DNA of 17,554 nt from Calycina herbarum. Taxonomy: Eukaryota; Ascomycota; Leotiomycetes; Helotiales; Pezizellaceae. The notes below the pieces were generated by a model. That model was not told the origin of the DNA. It saw nothing but the letters and a program-made list of their open reading frames with translations, and did not search any database. The DNA lies in assembly GCA_001414485.1 (NCBI GenBank), contig LLEY01000349.1:1-17554 (forward strand), read 5' to 3'. This document shows, one piece after another, positions 9,314-17,554 of the stretch; the first letter of the stretch is position 1; every line of letters begins with the position of its first letter. A program made the position numbers and the translations under genes.

Positions 9314-9759
9314 TGTCACGAATCACGTTATACGTGGTAAGTAGTCTAGACGGCGCTCTGACAGGACAAGGCACGATATCTAGGAAATAGAAGGTAGTAT
9401 AAGAGGGAATCAGTAATACGAAGGTATTTAGGTATTCTAGGATCTCACTGTTAGATAACTGTTAGAGGTTACGTAATAGATCCCGTTAGATCCCTTAGGG
9501 GATCTAAAGGGATCCAGGGATCCAGGCTTATATAGGGATCCAGGTAGCACGAAGGGTTTTATATGTACTAGCACGTCTGCTACCTAGATAGGAGCTTCGT
9601 ACTTAACTTTAGTTATTAATCTTATTATCTTATTTAACATCTTTAATATAAGTAACGAGTTCACTTCCAAGTGAACAACCCAGCGCATTTATACTTCTTA
9701 CTACGTACCAACCTTCGAGACTTAGTCACCTTTGTTTAGTTCGTTTAGGTTTCGTTACA
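9314..9759 (+). repeat. 3' LTR of element C
   Basis: It runs from TGTCACG to CGTTACA, 446 bp, the same length as the 5' LTR. It keeps the TG...CA ends that the 5' copy has lost, and several CA and TG dinucleotides that read TA in the 5' copy. The reverse also occurs (for example CCAG in the 5' copy, CTAG here), so both copies were mutated independently. The hairpin is at 9659-9676. Confidence 0.95.
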
Positions 9760-9764
9760 CTTAT
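9760..9764. repeat. Target-site duplication CTTAT, right copy
   Basis: It matches 3017-3021 exactly and marks the right edge of element C. Removing C and one copy restores the gag frame of element B in phase. Confidence 0.95.
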
Positions 9765-10440
9765 AAGGTCTTTCGTAAACTCTTAATATAAGAAGATAAG
9801 ACTTTTACTACTTTTAAAGCTATCTTCTTAAGTCTTATAACTACGGCTTATATTCCGTTAAGTAAGTAGCTAGAGAACCTATACTAGAAGCTTATACTAA
9901 CGCTTTAAATAAGTCTCTTACTAGTTTATATCTTTCTAATAACCTTTACTTAGTTATATAACTACTATTACTCTATCTATTAAGATAGAGTAATAATTAA
10001 GAAACGCCTTATAGCTCGTTATAATCATCGCCTACCTACTAGAGGTCTCTCTACTGCTTACGGATCAGCTTACTAACTTCTAGCTTCTTATACTACTATT
10101 AGTTATCTACTAAGTACTAACTATAAAGCCTCTTTCTCTACTTATAAGAGTATAACTCCTACTAGGGATATAGTAGACGTTATTTACTATAATTATAATA
10201 AAACCAGGTATTATATAAATAAATACTCTCTTTCTCGAAAACTCTCTATAGCTATTAAGCTACTATAAGAAGAAGCCGAGGGTTCGCTTACGGATTTCTA
10301 CAGCTTATAAGCGTCTAACGAAGAATCAGCTAACGAGGAACTCGTCTATAGAAATCTAGGGAAAGAACTGCTCTAAAGTAAGTCTCCTCTTTAGAGTAAA
10401 ACGAACTTAGATCTTAATCTCTTAATCTAAGCTATATAAT
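9765..10440 (+). pseudogene. Element B gag, C-terminal part with zinc knuckle
   Basis: The frame resumes exactly after the duplicated target (AAG GTC TTT CGT) in phase with 2410-3021. The CCHC knuckle lies at 10185-10226, again with C-x2-C-x4-H-x4-C spacing and all four ligands read as Tyr (YYNYNKTRYYINKY). An acidic, Ser-rich tail follows (EEAEGS, SNEESANEE). The end of gag is hidden by RIP stops. Pol is read in the -1 frame relative to gag, so a -1 frameshift, a separate pol start or an old one-base indel lies between about 10230 and 10440. Confidence 0.8.
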
Positions 10441-10441
10441 A

Positions 10442-13165
10442 GATAGAAAGGCTTTTATAACTATATATACTTTAATTAAGAATAGATATACTTTTAATAC
10501 TACTAGACTTATTAATACTAGAGTAAATAGATAGTTATTTATTAATATAGCTTTAGCTAACTAGTTAAGTTAATATTATAGATAGGCTATAGAAGAGCTA
10601 TCTTATATAATATTAATTACAGGTTTTAATAGACGTAAAGAATTAGCGATTACCTATGTTATTCGTTTAATACTAAGTATTAATAGACGATAGTTTACTA
10701 ATACGCTCTTCTTAATTACTAATATTAATAGATACGATATTATTATTAGCTATTAATAGCTTATAGACGTAAACGTAAAGTTAGTAGTTTATAGCTATAA
10801 GATTAAGTAGCTAGAATCCCTTCTACTAGTTCGTCGATTTAATTACTTAGTATCTATTACTAGGGAATCGATAACTATCTCTCTACTAGACCTCTAGGCT
10901 TAGGAGAATATAAAGCACCGCGACCTTCGCTAGAAGGCTACGAAGGAACCTATATTAATCTACTTAATACTATCTTAAGACTAGTACTAACGCTAAACCC
11001 TGCTACTAGTTATTATTAAGGAAATTCTAGACGAAAGCTTTTAATAAGACCTCGTCTCTACTAGGAACGGAATATAGGTCCTTATTCCTAACCGCTAGTA
11101 ACGTTATTAGTTCTTCTTAGAAAAACGTTTAAAAGCAGCTATAAGCTCGCTTATAGAAACTTATAAACCTATAGAAGACTTCGCTATTAATATCTATTAT
11201 ATTAGAGCTACTACTTTCTAACTTAATCTTTAAAAGCGTAATAACGAAGTTTTTACTACTAGCTTATAAGAGATCGATTATACTCTTATAGACAGGTTAT
11301 ATATAGAGCTCTCTTCTATAGATTATACTTTAGATAAACAACTAGTAGAATAGAACGTTTATTAAGAATATATAGTATTTAAGAATATCTTTTCTAAGAG
11401 AGCTTTAGATAAGCTTTCTCTACTATAGAACTAAGTTAACTATAGAATCAAGCTTATAAGTCTAAATACCCTCTTATATAGCCTGCTATATAAGATAACA
11501 ACTAAGGAACTTCTAGCTATTAAGTAGTATATCCTCGATAACCTCGATAAAGAGTTTATTATTCCTAGCTATACCTCTTTCGCTTCTCTAGTACTGTTTA
11601 TAAAGAAGCTAGACAGAAGCTTATAGCTTTATATTAACTACTATAAACTTAATATTCTTACGTATAAGAACTAGTACTCTCTTCTACTAATCAACGAAAC
11701 TCTTATATAAATTACTAGTACTAAAATCTTTATAAAGCTTAATATTCGTTAAGCTTTTAACTATATTTAAATAAATCTAAAGTTAGAAGAGTTTATAACC
11801 TTCTAGACCTACTATAGTACGTTTAAATATAAGATACTACTTTTTAGCTTAACTAACAGTTCTACTATATACTAGAGATATATAAATAACGTTCTTATAA
11901 AGTATTTTAATAACTTCTATATAGCTTACTTTAATAATATTCTTATATACTCTAATAATAAGCTTAAACACGTCGAATACATCTATAAGATCTTAGAACA
12001 GCTCTATAAAACTAGACTATAAGTAGATATTAAGAAGACAGAGTTCTATATTACTTATATAAAGTACTTTAGTTTTATTATCTTTATAGATAGAATTAAG
12101 ATTAACTCTAAGAAGATCTTAGTAATCGTTTCCTAGAAATACCCTAGTACTATTAAGAGTATCTAGTTCTTTATAGACTTTTATAAGTTCTACTAACGTT
12201 TTAATTAAAATTATAGATAGATTACTTATCTACTAAACTATCTTATAGATAAGGAAGTACTATTTAATTTCAACTTAGACTATAAGAAGGCTTTTAATAT
12301 ATTAAAAGAAGCTTTAGCTACTATACCTCTCTTATACTACTTTATAGCTGATTTAGAGACTATAGTCGAGACTAACGCTTCTAATAAAGTAGTTATAGCT
12401 ATAATATTATAACGTATATCTGAAACTAAACCGTAGAGACTTATAAGGTACTTCTCGAAGATAATAAACTCTACTAAGCTAAATTACTAAATCTATAATA
12501 AGAAGATATTAGCTATTATCCGCTCTTTTAGATAATAACGAGCTAATCTTACTTAAACTAGCTCTCGGATTAAAGTCTTCACCGATTATAAGGCTTTAGA
12601 GTACTTTATAACCTCTAAAACCTTAAACTAGTAGTAAGCGAGATAGGCAGAGTTTCTATTAGAATTCTACTTTATAATTACGTTTTAAGCTAGTAAGTAA
12701 AACGAAAAGACAGACACGCTTATACGCTAAGAGTAAGACGTTAGCTTATAAAACGACTTAAAAGCGTTTATAAGATAGTAAACCTTACTTATAGCTAATT
12801 AGATAGATCTACGTATTACTACTTAATAAGAACTTTCTATAATACTAGCTCTAGTTACTTTAGAACCTTCGCTTAATCTAGTTAACTAGTTACTTACTAC
12901 TAACTATAACTCTCTAGACTTAGAAGAGGACTAGATAAAAGCTACTTATAGAGACTAGAACTAGATAATAGAGAATAGATTACTTCTTTAGTAAAAGAGA
13001 CTTATAGTTCTAGATTAAGAAACCTTATAGACAGACCTTATCTATAAGACTTATATATAAGTTTCTATAGCTTACTCTAGATAGACAAAGACAGTAGCTA
13101 TCCTCGCTTATAGATACTAGTAGAAAGGGTTATAGACGTCTGTTATTACGAACTATAACTGAAGA
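10442..13165 (+). pseudogene. Element B pol: protease, RT, RNase H and start of integrase
   Basis: The frame has codons starting at 10442 and is continuous except for RIP-type stops. The protease has L-I-N-T-R near 10508-10522 where LIDTG is expected. RT covers about 11480-12100. Its first Asp is Asn (KLNIR*AFN near 11735), the FKYKILLF motif follows, and the YFDD box at 11927-11938 reads Y-F-N-N. RNase H covers about 12290-12730 (ETNASNK for ETDASDK near 12370, FTDYKALEYF near 12580, KQNEK-TD near 12700). The integrase zinc region starts at about 13040 (VSIAYSRQTKTVAILAYRY) and ends after TNYN at about 13165, where the sequence joins the palindrome. The integrase core, chromodomain and 3' LTR are missing. 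All catalytic Asp residues of protease, RT and RNase H that I can place read Asn, a heavier damage than in element C. Confidence 0.9.
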
Positions 13166-13714
13166 CAAAGGTATAAGAGTATATATATATAAATACGAGA
13201 ATTTAAAGCTATAGTTCTATCTACGAAGGCAACGCGGGTTATATACCTAGAGAAAAGAGGTTGCTTAGTAAGTATAAGCTATAAGAAGTTGAAATCTCGT
13301 AAGAGCTATAAAGAGATCTCGCTATAGCTTTCGTTATAGTTATAAGAAGCTAAGATCTTACTATAGCTCTCGTTATAGCTCTTGTTATAGATCTATATAT
13401 TCTAAGGTAATTACCGAGGTTACGTGCTTATTACGTGTATTCTTCTAGGTTATAGACTAGCGCTGTAATATCACCTCTCTCTTTTGAAAAAGCTTATTTA
13501 TAAGCTTTATATTATAACTAAATCGTTTATAAGATAGTTATAATTATCTATACTATTCTCCTACGCTTGTATCTAGCTTTATAAAGCCCTTAGTAGCTAG
13601 CGCGAGCTAGATTAGTAAGGTAAAAGTTATATAATTTATATAGATAATACTTAAAATTCGAGACTAGATACTACTATAGATTAGAGTCGTAGCCTAACTA
13701 TTTAACTCTATATA
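13142..13714 (+). repeat. Left arm of a large palindrome
   Basis: It pairs with 13970-14486 read in reverse. The inner 235 bases of the arms, compared by eye, agree at roughly nine bases in ten, with mostly transition differences. The left arm is longer because of extra copies of the GAGCTATAGCGAG-type unit (13270-13400) and a segment with GGTTACGTGCTTATTACGTG. It begins within the integrase of element B. No coding potential is visible. The core repeat also occurs at 1945-2085. Confidence 0.85.
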
Positions 13715-13891
13715 TTATAGTAGAGATCAAAGAATAGATTATTTACAAAGAAGAAAGAAAGAGAGAAGCTCTTTCTTAGCTATTTATATATCTGTAAAAG
13801 GATATATCCGCGATATTCGTAATCTCGCTTAGCGAGCTACTTAGAAGCGAGCTTAAAAGCAAGCTTATTTACTAAATTAAAAACTCTTATA
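13711..13891 (-). mobile_element. LINE 3' tail fragment, reversed, in the palindrome loop
   Basis: The reverse complement matches 16107-16267, the 3' end of element D. It covers the last coding residues (RVFNLVNK), the segment with GATTACGAATATCGCGGATAT and the tail ending CTCTACTATAATATA. Both copies stop resembling each other after this tail, which places the true LINE 3' end. The fragment is a severely 5'-truncated insertion of about 180 bp, typical for LINEs. Confidence 0.8.
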
Positions 13892-13969
13892 CTAATATAG
13901 GTTATAGATTAGGAAGAGTAGGAAGTAGAAGAAGTCTTAGCTAAAAAGATAATTCGTAGAAAACTCTAA
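13892..13969. other. Rest of the palindrome loop, unrecognised
   Basis: Seventy-eight bases lie between the LINE tail and the right arm. CTAATATAG occurs at both its ends (13892 and 13966). I see no coding or structural signal. Confidence 0.4.
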
Positions 13970-14486
13970 TATAGAGTTAAATAGTTAGACTATAACTCTA
14001 ATCTATAGTAGTATCTAGCCTCGAATTTTAAGTATTATCTAGATAAATTATACGACTTTTACCTTACTAATCTAGCTCGTACTAGTCTGCTAAGAGCTTT
14101 ATAAAGCTAGATATAAGCGTAGAAGAACGGTATAGATAATTATAACTATCTTATAAACGATTTAGTTATAATATAAAGCTTATAAATAAGCTTTTTCAAA
14201 AGAGAGAGGTAATATTACAGCGCTAGTCTATAACCTAGAAGAATATATATAATAAGGATATATAGATCTATAACGAGAGCTATAACGAGATCTTAGCTAC
14301 TTATAGCTATAACGAGAGCTATAGCAAGGTCTTAGCTCTTTATAGCTTATACTTACTAAGTAACCCCTTTTCTCTAGGTATATAGCCCGCGTTGCCTTCG
14401 TAGATAGAACTATAGCTTTAAATTCTCGTATTTATATATATATATATACTCTAATACCTTTGCTTTCAGTTATAGTTTATAATAAC
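13970..14486 (-). repeat. Right arm of the large palindrome
   Basis: This is the inverted copy of 13142-13714. Its outer end repeats the last 25 or so bases of the element B integrase fragment in reverse (CAGTTATAGTTTATAATAAC). It abuts the LINE coding region directly at 14487. Confidence 0.85.
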
Positions 14487-16190
14487 TACCTAAGAGAATA
14501 AGAGCTACGCGTTCTTAGCCTAGCTAGACATAGTAGATATGTTTAACTAGGTAGATTATATATAGCTGCTCTATACTCTAAGAGAGAAAAGAATACCGTA
14601 GTAGGTTATAACCTAGATAGAAAGCTTTCTCTTATAGTATAAGGCTATACTATTCTTCGATAGAAGGTTTATAAATAAGAGAGACCTAGGTTAAGAGATA
14701 CTATAAAAGTTAGTACTATCTCTAATACTATTTATTCTATTCGCTTTAACCCTATATAACGACTTAGTAAGAATCGACGAGCTAGTAATAGTAGACTTTA
14801 CAGACGATATAAACCTACTTACGATATTAAAGAGTATAGAAGTAAACTATAGAATACTCGAAGTAGCCTAGAAAGTATATAATAAGTAGGTAAATAAGCG
14901 AAGCATAGCTTTTAGCCTAGAAAAGACAGTGCTTATATACTTTATAAGAACGAGAGTACTATAGAAAGAGACAGTTCGGTTTAGAGAAGCGAGGCTTATA
15001 CTAGTTAAGCACGTAAGGTTCTTAGGAGTAGAGCTTAATAGAAAGCTAAACTAGAAAGCGTACTAGGAGAGAGTATAGAAGAAGCTTATAATATAAATCT
15101 TTACGCTTATAAGACTAGCTAGGAAGACGTAAGATATAGACTACTACTAAGTAAGGTAAATATACACGGTAGTAATAAGAAGTGCTATTATATATAGAGT
15201 ATTAGTATAGTACTATATAATACTAAAGAGAGAGAGTATAAAAGAGATAGCGAGAAGCTTTCTTATATAATAGTTAAAGTACCTATAAGTAGTAATAGAG
15301 GTATATAAGGCTACTCTAGTATAGAGTCTTAAAGTAGAGGTAGACTATATACTAATCGACCTATACCTTAACCTAAGAGTAGCTACGTTCGAAAGAAAGT
15401 TCTAAGCGTCTAAACTAGGAAAGCTAATCTAAAACACTTATAAGTATATAGCTACATAGCTAAGAAGAAGGAGAGAAAGGCTATTAAAGGTAGAAAAGGC
15501 GATACTATACTCTTAGAGAGCGAGACAGAAGTAGGAAGAAAAGTAGAGAATAGAGAGAGAGAGAGGTTTAAGTATAGTACTATACTTAAAGAATAGAAAA
15601 AGCGTCTAGAAGCCTAGAGGAAGAGAACTTAGGAGAAGAACTCTACGCGATACATAGAAGCGTTAGACGAGGTAGACCTCGATAATTAGAAGCTATAGAA
15701 GGTTTATAAGAGGGTTACTAAAGTAAAGAGCTTACTACTTATATAAGTATAAACGGGAGCAATAGAGCTTAACGCCTTCCTCTTCTTAAGAAGAGTACTA
15801 GACTAGCTTATACTATAGTATATATACGTAGGTAGTAGAGAGATAGTAGAGTATCTTATACTGTTTTATTATAAGATTCTATAAAAGAGAGAAGCGCTTA
15901 TAAGAGCTCTTAGAAAGTAGATTAAGAACCTTAGAGAGCTAAGAGAGGCGCTAGTAAATAGAAAGCTAGCGCCGAGGATTACTACTTAGCGACTTAGGCT
16001 AGGAAGACTCTAAGAGTATAGACTTACGCTAGAATTACTAGAGAAAGACAGAGAGGAGAATAAGAAGGAGGTAAGAGAGAGAGAGGAAGAGGAGAAGGCA
16101 GCTATAAGAGTTTTTAATTTAGTAAATAAGCTCGCTTCTAAGTAGCTCCCTAAGCGAGATTACGAATATCGCGGATATATTCTTCTATAG
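14487..16190 (+). pseudogene. LINE ORF2-like fragment: reverse transcriptase and C-terminal zinc-knuckle region
   Basis: The first frame (codons from 14485) has LDIVDMFN near 14520 (LDI-GAFD expected), LLYTLREKRIP, IESFL, then LSLILFILFAL for the SPLSPILF block. F-T-D-D at 14797-14808 is the catalytic F-A-D-D, with both Asp kept. FSLEKTVLIYF and a VRFLGVELNRKL block follow near 15020. The frame changes by one base between about 15560 and 15640, an indel. The second frame (codons from 15639) has *TGAIELNAFLF near 15750 and the terminal CCHC knuckle at 15819-15870 (Y-I-Y, Y, Y, where C-x-C, H and C are expected). A Lys/Glu-rich tail ends near 16190. RT and the tail make the element copy by target-primed reverse transcription. 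The Tad1 assignment rests on the LNAFL block and the terminal knuckle. Confidence 0.85.
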
Positions 16191-16267
16191 ATATATAAAT
16201 AGCTAGAGAAGAGCTTCTCTCTTCCTTCTTCGCGAATAATCTATTTCTTAATCTCTACTATAATATA
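14487..16267 (+). mobile_element. Element D: 5'-truncated Tad1-type LINE, RIP-inactivated
   Basis: This is a non-LTR element with the second half of the RT, the C-terminal region and a short 3' UTR ending at CTCTACTATAATATA. The 5' end of the ORF (endonuclease and first RT blocks) is absent, as expected from incomplete reverse transcription. The 3' edge is defined by the second copy at 13711-13891. There is no poly(A). A target duplication could not be identified because the left neighbour is the palindrome. Confidence 0.85.
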
Positions 16268-16386
16268 TTATTCGCCTTCTTTTACTTATATAGTATATAT
16301 ATCGTCGCTATATCTACTACTCTTAAAACACCTTTCCCTTCGCTATCGTCTACCGCTCTTATACTTACTCTTACTCTGAATTTATT
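16268..16386 (+). other. Leader upstream of the gag of element E
   Basis: A pyrimidine-rich, T/C-biased stretch containing TATATAGTATATATATCG lies between the LINE tail and the ATA start of gag. It resembles a 5' leader, but no LTR partner is in the window. Confidence 0.35.
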
Positions 16387-17107
16387 ATATCTTAATTTAC
16401 TACCTAAGAACTCTAAGCTACTATTAATAATAGTACGCTTAGAGTCTTTATTAATAAGAACGAAGACACCTTCTTATAAGGCTTATAAGACCTACTCTTA
16501 CTCTATAACTAGACTACTATCGACAAAGATACTATAGAGTAAGTACTCTACGTTACTAAAGTAGATACTTTATAAGAAGCTAACGAGTATAATCGATAAG
16601 CTACTGAATTTAATAACTATATTATAACTCTTAATAATAAGAACCAACGTCTCTAGTAAGCTGCTTCTATAGCTACTTCTACGAGTAACTCTTAAATCGA
16701 GGAATTACTCTAGATTTACTAAAACCTCTCTACTCTACTTATTCGATCTACCTCTTACACCGACCTAGCTAAGTTTAGTAGTAGCTGCTAATCTACTACT
16801 AAGCTACGATTATATATTATTAATCTTAAATTTAAGCTTTATACTAACTCTAACTAGTTTTCTACTAAATTAGAGCGAATAGCTTACGTCTTATTAACTC
16901 TAGAGAGAGAGGTATATAAGTATATTAACCTCTACTTTAACGACGCTAGCGAATTTACTACGATAAACTTAGTAGAAGATATATTAGACGTTCTATATAA
17001 TACGTTTAGTAATAAGTTTAGCTATAAGAAAGCCTAGTAAAAGCTTTAAAAGAAAAAGCAGAGCTATTAATCAGCTTTTGAATTTCTCTTCTCTTACTTA
17101 TTATTAG
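16387..17107 (+). pseudogene. Element E: Ty3/gypsy gag, 5' part, cut by the right copia-type repeat
   Basis: The frame starts at an ATA (16387) where ATG is expected and runs to the junction at 17107 with only TAG/TAA stops. The N-terminal half is polar with a Gln/Asn-rich, possibly coiled-coil stretch (LNNKNQRL near 16631-16656). The gag core follows: KLRLYIINLK near 16804, LERIAYVLLTLE, KYINLYFNDASEFTT, VEDILDVLYNTFSNKF and FEFLFSYLLL. This pattern is that of the retrotransposon gag domain of fungal Ty3/gypsy elements. The zinc knuckle and pol would lie to the right and are outside the window or displaced. It is not the same as the gag of B or C; it could belong to the family of element A. 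Confidence 0.82.
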
Positions 17108-17554
17108 TGTTAAAATAGTCACGCAAGAGGACAGAAGGCAGAAGGCAGAAGTCAAGGGTATAAATATATATATATATATGTATATGTATATGTGTGTGTG
17201 TGTGTATATATGTGTGTGTGTCCTAGGTAGACGTCCCAGGACCTAGTTATATACACATGTATACAAAGGACTCTTTTGTATATACGTATACGGAATACGT
17301 ATACAGTGTACAAAGGCCTCTTTGTATATACGTATTCGGAATACGTATGCGGTGTATAAAGGACTCTTTGTATATACGTATGCGGAATACGCTACAAAAC
17401 GCCACTTCCGTAAACGGAATACGCATGCGGAAGTATATGTAATTAATATACAAAACTTAACGCGTTGCTCTAGAGTGCTCTAGACACATCAGAACCGCGA
17501 GGTCACGTGGTATTCTGACTAAGCTTAACTTTTAGGTCTATATACACTTAAGCA
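17108..17554 (+). repeat. Copia-type LTR (partial), right flank, reading rightward
   Basis: It begins TGTTAAAATAGTCACGCAAG, directly after the gag of element E, and mirrors 1-219: GCAGAAGGCAGAAGTCAAGG, TATAAAT, a TA/TG microsatellite, the hairpin at 17220-17242 and CCTAGTTATATACACATG. From 17262 it holds three palindromic tandem units, one more than the left copy shows. Beyond 17395 there are further short palindromes (ACTTCCG...CGGAAGT at 17403-17432, AACGCGTT near 17459, and GCTCTAGA twice at 17468-17485). The right end is not visible. Confidence 0.5.
17262..17395. repeat. Three tandem units (46-47 bp) with internal palindromes
   Basis: Units are 17262-17308, 17309-17354 and a shorter one at 17355-17395. 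Each has TACAAAGGACTCTTTGTA followed by TATACGTAT-CGGAATACG. The frames open on both strands at 17247-17453 are Tyr/Arg/Ile repeat peptides from this array and not genes. Confidence 0.85.

Larger units (their letters stand above)
3022..9759 (+). mobile_element. Element C: complete nested Ty3/gypsy chromovirus (6.74 kb), RIP-inactivated
   Basis: The element has two 446-bp LTRs in direct orientation, a 5-bp target duplication, a polypurine tract before the 3' LTR, and one long gag-pol frame in the order gag, protease, RT, RNase H, integrase, chromodomain. This order and the C-terminal chromodomain define a Ty3/gypsy chromovirus. It is inserted in the same orientation as, and in the gag of, element B. 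The gag-pol frame is continuous from 3502 to at least 8700 apart from nonsense codons of RIP type, so it was whole when it inserted. It cannot make protein now: the first ATG frame stops after 65 codons. Confidence 0.96.

Noticed and set aside
15480..16100. Purine-rich (AGAG) stretches as microsatellites
   Set aside because: They fall inside the readable LINE frame as Arg/Glu/Lys-rich coding sequence, not as regular repeats.
17247..17453. Open frames on both strands (68 and 61 codons)
   Set aside because: They follow the palindromic tandem units, giving Tyr/Arg/Ile repeat peptides on both strands; this is a repeat artefact.
1..17554. A single 17-kb DNA transposon or Starship-type element bounded by inverted repeats
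   Set aside because: No transposase, tyrosine recombinase or cargo genes are present; everything between is retroelement debris with frames cut at both edges. It is kept only as an alternative to two LTRs.
1..17554. Alternative genetic code with TAG/TAA read as Gln
   Set aside because: Trp positions also read TAG/TAA, and Cys, His, Asp and Gly are changed in the same CpA-to-TpA pattern, so mutation (RIP) explains the stops better than recoding.

Overview
The window is an AT-rich, gene-free heterochromatic block from what is most likely a filamentous ascomycete (Pezizomycotina). I see no intact host gene, tRNA or rRNA. Almost every base belongs to a transposable-element relic carrying the mark of repeat-induced point mutation (RIP). 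CpA is scarce and TpA abundant. In-frame stops in the relics are almost all TAG or TAA where the family expects Gln (CAG/CAA) or Trp (TGG). Conserved Cys and His read Tyr, Asp reads Asn, Gly reads Arg or Lys, and start codons read ATA. The ORFs that look open by length are shadows or repeat artefacts, except 3502-3699, which is the real N-terminus of a broken gag.

Layout. (1) 1-219 and 17108-17554 carry one repeat family in opposite orientations, each beginning TGTTA at its inner edge. I read these as Ty1/copia-type LTRs pointing outward. They keep long CA/TG runs, so they escaped RIP or arrived later. (2) 220-1845: 3' half of a Ty3/gypsy chromovirus pol (element A, + strand), with a hexapeptide repeat, integrase and chromodomain. 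(3) 1846-2409: non-coding leader with a dispersed repeat and a 52-bp duplication. (4) 2410-3021 and 9765-13165: a second Ty3/gypsy relic (element B, + strand) with gag, protease, RT, RNase H and the start of integrase. (5) 3022-9759: element C, a complete 6.7-kb chromovirus nested in the gag of B, with two 446-bp LTRs and the target duplication CTTAT. (6) 13142-14486: a large imperfect palindrome with a short reversed LINE tail in its loop. (7) 14487-16267: a 5'-truncated Tad1-type LINE (element D). (8) 16387-17107: 5' part of a gag from another Ty3/gypsy element (element E), cut by the right copia-like repeat.

Order of events, inferred: element B was present first; C inserted into its gag; LINE copies and the inverted duplication were added on the right; RIP mutated the whole block; the copia-type elements at both edges probably came last. 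The most unusual points are an RNase H-like motif repeated inside the gag of C, a long open antisense frame over the 3' end of C, the coding minisatellite before the integrase of A, the palindrome, and the sharp change in CpA content at both outer boundaries. No new defence or metabolic system is visible.
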